From: Tannerella sp.
GTDB taxonomy: Bacteria > Bacteroidota > Bacteroidia > Bacteroidales > Tannerellaceae
DNA length: 12,718 nt
NCBI GenBank assembly: GCA_031259505.1
Contig: JAIRLL010000133.1
Span: 1-12,718 of the forward strand
Direction: 5' to 3'
The notes under the pieces were generated by a model. That model had not been told where the DNA came from. It ran no database searches and saw nothing but the letters and a program-made list of their open reading frames with translations. Position numbers and translations under genes: made by a program. Below are positions 4,577 through 10,438 of this stretch, piece after piece (the stretch's first letter is position 1; each line of letters opens with the position of its first letter).

Positions 4577-7129
4577 ATGAATACGAAACAAGCATTGTTC
4601 GCTGCGGTGTGCTGGCTGCTTTTGCAGGCGTGCAGGCCGGCATTGCCGGTGACATCGTCCATCGTCATCGACCTCGAGAAGCCGACGGTTTCCGTCAACA
4701 GGGAATTGTACGGTCTGACACTGGAAGAGATAAACCATGCCGTCGAAGGCGGGATATATGCCGAAATGATACGAAACGGAAGTTTCGAAGCCGGGGTGAT
4801 CCCCGACGGATGCAGCTACGATGCCTATACCGGCAGCCTGACGACGCCTTCGGGCTGGCGCGTTCCGTTCATATCGCCGAACGCCATTCCCGGCTGGCGC
4901 GCCCTGACCGAACAGACGGGGCTGTTTATCGACACGTGGAGCCGTCCGCTGAACGGGGCTAATATGCGTTCGCTGTGGGTATACGTCCCCTATCAGGCGT
5001 GGGGCGGCGTCGTGGCCGAAGGTTTTGGAAGCATCCCCGTACACGAAGGCGAGAGATATGACCTGTCGCTGTTCATCAGAGGCCAGAGACATTCGAGCGT
5101 AAAGGTCGAACTGCGCGATTCTCTGGCGGGAGTTCCTCTGTGCGAACCTTTTCGCATAAACTTCACGCGCGAATGGACGCAGGTGCGCCATACGTTCACG
5201 GCGCTGGACAGCGATCCGTGCGGCACGCTGGTATTCAGTTCGGACAGCGTCGTTCTGTTCAACATAGATGTCGTATCCCTGTTTCCTTCGGACGTAAAAA
5301 AGAATCGCTTCCACGGGCTGCGTACCGATTTGATGGAGGCTTTGGCGGCGCTCGAGCCGCAGTTCATACGTTTTCCCGGAGGCGTTTCGGTCGAGGGATA
5401 TGCATCGTCTGCCGTGCCCGGATGGGAAGAAACCCTTGCGCCGGTCGAATCGCGCCGTGCGCTCTGGAGTATCCACGGCTACGTCACAGGGCAGAAGATG
5501 GGGCTGCACGAATATCTGCAAATGAGCGAAGACCTGCATGCGCGACCTGTCTGCGTGGCAAATACCGGCCTGCTGAACCAGCGTTACCGTACGCGCCGCC
5601 ACGAGAAGCCGGTCGAATACTGGGCTGAACAGATCCGGACGGCGCTGGCCTATGCCTGCGAGCCGGCCGATTCCGCGTTCGGACAGTTGCGCCACGCCCG
5701 CGGACATGCTGCGCCGTTTCAACTGAATCGCATCGAAATCGGCAGCGAACACCGCGGACGGGAGTATCTGAGCCGTTACCGGAAGTTGCGTGCAGCGGTG
5801 CACGACCCTGACGTTTCATTCATCTGCAACAGCCTGGAATGCGTGACGGGCTTCGACAGCGAATGGGTGGACGAGCATTTCAACACAGGCATCGATTACC
5901 TGATGGCCAGTCACAACCGCTTCGACCTGGAACACCTGACGCTGGAAACGCCCATGTGGTTTATCGGCGAATTCGGAGCAGCGTATGCTCCCGAGGCGGG
6001 TACGCTCAGGGCAGCCGTGGCCGAAGCCGCCTTCCTGATCGGGCTGGAACGCAATCCGTCGAACGTAAAGGGCGTTGCCTATTCACCGCTGCTGGGACAC
6101 GCCGGTTTCCCGATGCGCGGCAAGCCTGCCATACTCTTCGACGCTTCGCGCGTGGCGAAAAGCCCTTCTTTCTACATGTGGGAAATGTTTGCCGGAAATC
6201 GCGGCGACAGACTGGTGAAAACGACGGTCAGTACATACGACAAGCCACTGCTGAAATTTGGCTGCGCCTCGGTCATACTTTATGACTATCAGTTTGGCGT
6301 GAAAGACGTCGCGTGGAACGGACAGCCCGTGCCGACGTCCTTCGTAAAAGACAATCGCGCGAACCTCGACCAAAGCAGCCTGCCGCCGGCCGAGTACGGG
6401 CAGGAGACGCTGGCCATCCCCGAAGAATTTAACTTTGCTGAAGAACAGCAGAAAATCGTCGAAAAACAACAGTCCGGCGACATGAAAGACCAGCCGGCCG
6501 ACGTCCTTCGCCGCTACATGAATTTCGGCGACCCGATGACTTACAACTACACCGCTTCGCTCAGCCTTAAGGAAGTACAGGCCGGTGGAATGATAGAAAT
6601 CCATGTGCGCGACAACGGGCTGACCGGCGAACTGGCCGAATACGTCTCGCTCACATTCAAAGACGGCAAAGCGACGCTGCACCATTGCGGCGGATATGCG
6701 TCGCGCCTCCTTGCCGGGCCGGCGCCGGCAACCTTCAGCCCGGACGAATGGCACCGCGTCGAAATCGTCTGCCACGACCATAATATACAGTGCTTCTTCG
6801 ACGGGCAACTGCTGATAGATGTCACGATACCTTTTGCGCCCACGCTGCTCGCCGTCGCCACGCGCGAACTGGGCAGCAACCTCCTTATCCTGAAAGTCGT
6901 CAATACCACCTTTCACGAAGAGTGGTGTTCGATCGACATGTTCGGCGGCGATTTCCACAGTCAAATCGAAATGACCCGACTGGAAGGCCTCCACGACGTG
7001 TCGAACACACTCGAACAGCCCGACGCCATCGTCCCCGTCGAAAGCAAACTGAAGGCTTCGTTCAAAAGACCGCTGAAACATGTTTTCCCCCCAAACTCGA
7101 TTACCGTATTTAAATTGAAGATAAAATGA
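4577..7129 (+). CDS. GH51-like alpha-L-arabinofuranosidase lipoprotein
   Basis: An 850-residue exported glycosidase. Residues 1-19 form a signal peptide ending in the lipobox-like LQAC, with Cys19 as the likely lipid anchor. Family features follow in order: GLTLEEINHAVEGGIYAE (46-63); a carbohydrate-binding-like beta domain to about 240; IRFPGG (264-269); HGYVTGQKMGLHEYLQMSEDL (300-320); IEIGSE (386-391) with acid/base Glu391; DEHF (432-435); NRFD (447-450); and IGEFGAAY (463-470) with nucleophile Glu465. A beta domain follows from about 540. Residues about 640-760, including EWHRVEIVCHDHNIQCFFDGQLL (724-746), look like an inserted concanavalin-A-type domain. GH51 enzymes release arabinose from arabinan, arabinoxylan and similar glycans. 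Two oddities are that the nearly invariant Asn before the acid/base is Ser390, and Asn436 stands where an aromatic Tyr is usual after DxH. Both catalytic glutamates remain, so activity is likely but specificity may differ. The neighbouring divergent LacI gene is a candidate regulator. Confidence 0.87.
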   Translation: MNTKQALFAAVCWLLLQACRPALPVTSSIVIDLEKPTVSVNRELYGLTLEEINHAVEGGIYAEMIRNGSFEAGVIPDGCSYDAYTGSLTTPSGWRVPFISPNAIPGWRALTEQTGLFIDTWSRPLNGANMRSLWVYVPYQAWGGVVAEGFGSIPVHEGERYDLSLFIRGQRHSSVKVELRDSLAGVPLCEPFRINFTREWTQVRHTFTALDSDPCGTLVFSSDSVVLFNIDVVSLFPSDVKKNRFHGLRTDLMEALAALEPQFIRFPGGVSVEGYASSAVPGWEETLAPVESRRALWSIHGYVTGQKMGLHEYLQMSEDLHARPVCVANTGLLNQRYRTRRHEKPVEYWAEQIRTALAYACEPADSAFGQLRHARGHAAPFQLNRIEIGSEHRGREYLSRYRKLRAAVHDPDVSFICNSLECVTGFDSEWVDEHFNTGIDYLMASHNRFDLEHLTLETPMWFIGEFGAAYAPEAGTLRAAVAEAAFLIGLERNPSNVKGVAYSPLLGHAGFPMRGKPAILFDASRVAKSPSFYMWEMFAGNRGDRLVKTTVSTYDKPLLKFGCASVILYDYQFGVKDVAWNGQPVPTSFVKDNRANLDQSSLPPAEYGQETLAIPEEFNFAEEQQKIVEKQQSGDMKDQPADVLRRYMNFGDPMTYNYTASLSLKEVQAGGMIEIHVRDNGLTGELAEYVSLTFKDGKATLHHCGGYASRLLAGPAPATFSPDEWHRVEIVCHDHNIQCFFDGQLLIDVTIPFAPTLLAVATRELGSNLLILKVVNTTFHEEWCSIDMFGGDFHSQIEMTRLEGLHDVSNTLEQPDAIVPVESKLKASFKRPLKHVFPPNSITVFKLKIK

Positions 7130-7310
7130 CGGAAACGTCACAAAAGAAAAAAAATCTTAATTCCCCGTCCGTTTTCGATCGGACTTCCTTCGGAGCGCGT
7201 TCGAAGCGCGTTCGAAGCGCGCTTATGTCGATAAGCTGTTAAGAAAATAAAAATACAGGGGTCGTTTTGCTTTTCAATACAGTATTTGCACAAAAACCCC
7301 ACAATGCCCA
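7130..7310. other. GH51 3' flank, no gene
   Basis: I see no gene. A short perfect hairpin, gcttat (7221-7226) with ataagc (7231-7236), occurs here but has no T-run after it, so it is not a convincing terminator for the GH51 gene. The tandem 11-mer at 7195-7221 is listed separately. Confidence 0.4.
7195..7221. repeat. Short tandem repeat of gcgcgttcgaa
   Basis: Two exact copies of the 11-mer gcgcgttcgaa (7195-7205 and 7206-7216) are followed by a partial third, gcgcg. Each contains the palindrome ttcgaa. It is probably slippage or part of the repeat-rich 3' flank. Confidence 0.5.
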
Positions 7311-7317
7311 AATTATA

Positions 7318-7433
7318 GCAATCCGGATTGCTTCCTACTTCGTACCTCGCAGTCGCAATGGCAACGGATGCTATTGCCGACAGCAACGGCATCTCCGTCA
7401 TTGCGGGGAGCGACCGTCGGTTTTAACCGACGG
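7318..7433. repeat. Degraded copy of the ggattgc palindromic repeat, with hairpin
   Basis: It begins with the perfect palindrome gcaatccggattgc (7318-7331), continues as a diverged version of the arm seen at 171-206, and ends with the right-arm-like ccgtcattgcggggagcg (7395-7412). A near-perfect hairpin follows: ccgtcggtt (7414-7422) and aaccgacgg (7425-7433), with a two-base loop. A smaller gggct/agccc hairpin lies at 7448-7459. No gene is present. Confidence 0.55.
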
Positions 7434-7546
7434 CAACAGGAAGAATTGGGCTAAAGCCCTGCGAGACGCGGTGAGGGTGATGTGATTCTGCCGGAAGGCC
7501 CCGTAATGACGCAATGGCGACGGCGGCAATCCGGCGCCCGGCGCGT

Positions 7547-7594
7547 ACCTGGATTGCTTCATTGCGAGAAGCGAAGCGACGAAGCAATCCAGGT
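7547..7594. repeat. Second ggattgc-type hairpin element
   Basis: acctggattgcttc (7547-7560) and gaagcaatccaggt (7581-7594) are perfect 14-base inverted repeats around a 20-base loop. The arm shares cctggattgc with the large element at 171-274 but diverges after that, which indicates a related but separate copy. Short cgtcattgc-like pieces scattered on either side suggest repeated insertion or rearrangement. Confidence 0.65.
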
Positions 7595-7674
7595 GCGTGA
7601 CGCTCCTGCCCCGCCATGACGGCGATGGAGATTGACAGAGACGCGGCATATCGCGCCGTCATTGCCACGATGGA

Positions 7675-7713
7675 AGAGAGCGCGACCCCTGCGGGTTGCG
7701 CTCTCTCTTTTTT
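7675..7713 (+). terminator. Strong intrinsic terminator with no gene just upstream
   Basis: Left arm 7675-7688 and right arm 7693-7706 form a 14-bp stem with one G-T wobble and a four-base loop, followed by ctttttt ending at 7713. It is directional for the plus strand. The nearest upstream plus-strand gene, the GH51 gene, stops 545 bp earlier, so the GH51 transcript may carry a long structured 3' tail. Alternatively, a noncoding transcript may end here. Confidence 0.75.
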
Positions 7714-7740
7714 CCGGTGCGCCGCGATAGGGAATACTCC

Positions 7741-7817
7741 GGGCTGCGTCTGCGGCTTGCAGCCCCGAACTGTGCTACGCTTGCAAGGGGTTATTCACAT
7801 TTAAGTCCTTCGGACTT
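7741..7817. repeat. Composite hairpin repeat unit
   Basis: gggctgc (7741-7747) pairs with gcagccc (7759-7765). About 40 bases later, aagtcc (7803-7808) pairs with ggactt (7812-7817) around a ttc loop. From memory, this combination, including ggggttattcacatttaag between the hairpins, recurs in Bacteroidales intergenic DNA. It appears to be a different family from the ggattgc elements. No coding capacity is evident. Confidence 0.45.
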
Positions 7818-7932
7818 CCGGATTGCCAGATTAGCGAGCCATGCGCCTGCCGTCCATGAAAAGATGGCATGAAAACCGCATCTTTTAAAAAATTATTTTT
7901 TTTCATGAATAATGAAGCGTGTATTTTTTTCA

Positions 7933-7940
7933 TATCTTTA
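7933..7940 (+). promoter_or_regulatory. Likely -7 box of the two-gene S9 operon
   Basis: TATCTTTA matches TAnnTTTG except for the last base. It predicts a start near 7947 and a 5' leader of about 67 nt to the ATG at 8014. The AT-rich setting after the repeats supports it, but no -33 TTTG is clear. Confidence 0.4.
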
Positions 7941-7949
7941 TCGCCATTA

Positions 7950-7965
7950 TTCGTCGACAGACGAA
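7950..7965 (+). other. Hairpin at the 5' end of the S9 operon leader
   Basis: ttcgtc (7950-7955) and gacgaa (7960-7965) form a perfect 6-bp stem with loop gaca, right after the predicted start. Such hairpins often protect mRNA 5' ends. A specific regulatory role is not shown. Confidence 0.35.
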
Positions 7966-8013
7966 CTCTGTAAGGTTGCAACAGAACTGTTATTATAAAA
8001 ATATTTACGTAAG

Positions 8014-10431
8014 ATGAAAAAGTTTTTTTTAACCGGAATCATGTTATCCGGTCTGTTAGGATGCTGTTTGACAACGGCACAGGACGTGGCATACAAACTG
8101 CCGCCGAAGGAAATTCAAGACATCGCCTTGGCGAAACTCCCGCCGGGTGTAATGATTAGCAACGACAACAAATGGCTGCTGCTGCTCGACCGGGCGCCGT
8201 TTCTGTCTGTTGAAGAACTGGCTCAGCCGGAATACAAACTGGCCGGCGCTCGCGTGACGGGTCTGTTCGGCCCGAGTCGCAGAGAAGGTTATTCGGGTGT
8301 CCGTCTGCTGGACATCAAGACCAGAGAAGAATCGGCAATAGCAGGTCTGCCGTCAAACGTGAACATTCTGGAAGCCGAATGGTCGCCGGCGTCGTCGCAT
8401 CTGGCGCTTGTGCTGCGAGGAGATGACGGCTATTACCTGTGGACAGTTTCGATTGCCGACAGGCAGGCGCGACAGGCAAGCAGGCTGCGTCTGAACCTGA
8501 CAGGCGGACGCGTGCGCATCAACTGGCTTGGCGAAACGGAAGTTGTCGTCCCGACCGTGCCGTCGTCGGCCGGCGCGTTTCCCGAACCTTCGCGCGTACC
8601 CGGCGGGCCGCTCGTACAGACGAGCGACGGAAAGGCCACGCCGGCGCGTACCTATCAGGATCTGCTGAAAAGTCCTTACGACGAACTGCTGTTCGACTAT
8701 CTTTTCACCGCGCAACTGACGAAAATATCGCCCGAAGGCGAAACGGCAATCGGCAAGCCTGCCATTTATTCGCAGGTAAGCCTCTCGCCCGACAGGCAAT
8801 ATCTGCTGACCGCGACGGTCGACCGCCCATACCCGTATACCGTCCCCATGCAGAGTTTCCCGCAGACGGTTTCCGTCATCGCCACAGACGGGCGCACAGT
8901 AAAGGAACTTGGAAAACACCCGATGGTTCCCGACGGAACGGGATACGACGTCAGTTCGCCGTATCCGCGCAACTACGGCTGGCGCGCCGACAAACCGGCC
9001 ACGCTCTACTGGACGGAAGCGCTCGACGAAGGCAACCCGCGCAAGAACCCGGCGCCGTTCATGGACGCCGTCTACCAGTTTGCCGCGCCGTTCGACGGCG
9101 AGAAACAGTTGCTCGTCAAGACGGAATTTCGCACCGTGGGCATACAGTGGTGCGACGACGCATTCGCCCTCGTCAGGGAATCCTCGCGCCGTACTCGACG
9201 GATAAGGACGTATTCGTTTGCACCCTCCAAACCCGAACAGGCGTCCGTGCCGGTGTTCGACGTCTCCACGGACGACGGATATGCCAATCCGGGAATGCCG
9301 GTCACGGTCAGGGACGCCTTCAACAGACCGGCGCTGTATACGAACAAAAATCACAGCGAACTGCTGATGACAGCCCAGGGCGCCTCGCCCGAAGGCGACA
9401 TGCCCTACCTCAGCCGCTACGACCTGAAAACGAAAAAGAACACCATCCTGTGGCGTTGCGAGGCGCCTTACTACGAAACCGTCGTCGACATGATCGACCC
9501 TGCCGGACTGAAGTTTATCACCGCCCGCCAGTCGATCGAAGAACCGGTAAACTATTTCGTGCGCGACGCCAGAAAGAAAACGGCATACGCCCTGACGTCT
9601 TTCCCCAGTCCATATCCGCAACTGGAGGGCATGAAAGTGGAAAAGATGCAGTACAGGCGCGCCGACGGGCTGGATCTGACGGCCACGCTCTACACCCCCG
9701 TCGGCTACGACAGGGTGAAAGACGGACGGCTGCCCGTACTGATGTGGGCTTATCCGCGCGAGTACCGCTCGGCAGACGACGCGGCGCAGGTGCGCGGCTC
9801 GAAATACCTCTTTACCACTATCACCTACCGCTCGCCCGTCTTCTGGGTCACGCGCGGCTATGCGGTGATGGACAATGTGGAAATGCCCATCGTAGGCTCC
9901 GACGGCGCGGAACCGAACGACAGCTTCATCGAACAGTTGACAATGAATGCCGAAGCAGCCGCAAAAGCCATCTTCGACACGGGCGTGGGCGACACGTCGC
10001 GCATGGCTGTCGGCGGACATTCGTATGGCGGCTTCATGACGGCAAACCTGCTGATGCATACCCGTCTCTTCAAAGCGGGCATTGCCCGGAGCGGCGCATA
10101 CAACCGCTCGCTGACGCCCTTCGGCTTTCAGGCGGAAACACGCACCTACTGGGAAGCGCCTGAAGTGTATTACCGCATGTCGCCCTTCAATTATGCCAAC
10201 CGGCTCAGCGGCGCGCTCCTGCTCGTGCACGGCGAGCACGACAACAACTCCGGCACCTTCCCCATTCAGAGTGAACGACTCTTTGCCGCCATTAAAGGAC
10301 ACGGTGGCATAAGCCGCCTGGTCATACTTCCCTACGAAAGTCATGCCTATTCGGCAAAAGAAAACATCCTCCATCTGCTCTGCGAAGTGGATGAATGGCT
10401 GGACAGATACGTAAAAAACAACGGACAATAA
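8014..10431 (+). CDS. S9D glutamyl-endopeptidase-like serine peptidase
   Basis: An 805-residue exported S9 peptidase. The N-terminus has a signal sequence; either Ala22|Gln23 (TTA|QD) is cut by signal peptidase I, or LLGC (14-17) is a lipobox, and I cannot decide. A beta-propeller occupies about 45-530 and the alpha/beta hydrolase domain about 545-800. The triad is Ser670 in GGHSYGGFM, Asp743 in HGEHDNNSG, and His777 in YESHAYSA. The run PREYRS...QVRGS (581-596), with ARSGAYNRSLTPFGFQ (691-706) and SRLVILPYESH (767-777), closely resembles the glutamyl endopeptidase subfamily (S9D), known from the plant chloroplast enzyme CGEP and bacterial homologues, which cut after acidic residues, chiefly Glu. 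The ATG at 8014 is chosen because it opens the signal sequence. It is the first gene of an operon, with the next S9 gene 7 nt downstream. Confidence 0.9.
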   Translation: MKKFFLTGIMLSGLLGCCLTTAQDVAYKLPPKEIQDIALAKLPPGVMISNDNKWLLLLDRAPFLSVEELAQPEYKLAGARVTGLFGPSRREGYSGVRLLDIKTREESAIAGLPSNVNILEAEWSPASSHLALVLRGDDGYYLWTVSIADRQARQASRLRLNLTGGRVRINWLGETEVVVPTVPSSAGAFPEPSRVPGGPLVQTSDGKATPARTYQDLLKSPYDELLFDYLFTAQLTKISPEGETAIGKPAIYSQVSLSPDRQYLLTATVDRPYPYTVPMQSFPQTVSVIATDGRTVKELGKHPMVPDGTGYDVSSPYPRNYGWRADKPATLYWTEALDEGNPRKNPAPFMDAVYQFAAPFDGEKQLLVKTEFRTVGIQWCDDAFALVRESSRRTRRIRTYSFAPSKPEQASVPVFDVSTDDGYANPGMPVTVRDAFNRPALYTNKNHSELLMTAQGASPEGDMPYLSRYDLKTKKNTILWRCEAPYYETVVDMIDPAGLKFITARQSIEEPVNYFVRDARKKTAYALTSFPSPYPQLEGMKVEKMQYRRADGLDLTATLYTPVGYDRVKDGRLPVLMWAYPREYRSADDAAQVRGSKYLFTTITYRSPVFWVTRGYAVMDNVEMPIVGSDGAEPNDSFIEQLTMNAEAAAKAIFDTGVGDTSRMAVGGHSYGGFMTANLLMHTRLFKAGIARSGAYNRSLTPFGFQAETRTYWEAPEVYYRMSPFNYANRLSGALLLVHGEHDNNSGTFPIQSERLFAAIKGHGGISRLVILPYESHAYSAKENILHLLCEVDEWLDRYVKNNGQ

Positions 10432-10438
10432 GAATAGG

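Noticed and set aside
4541..5803. Minus-strand open frame of 420 codons opposite the GH51 gene
   Set aside because: It is a shadow of the GH51 coding frame with no recognisable domain or start context.
7221..7236. Hairpin gcttat/ataagc as the GH51 terminator
   Set aside because: It is only a 6-bp AT-rich stem and has no T-run on either strand.
7267..7485. 72-codon plus-strand frame in the repeat region
   Set aside because: It reads through palindromic repeats, has no promoter, and encodes no recognisable features.
7318..7594. Possible CRISPR array from repeated ggattgc and cgtcattgc units
   Set aside because: Repeats are irregular in length and spacing and are mostly inverted rather than direct. 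No cas genes are nearby.
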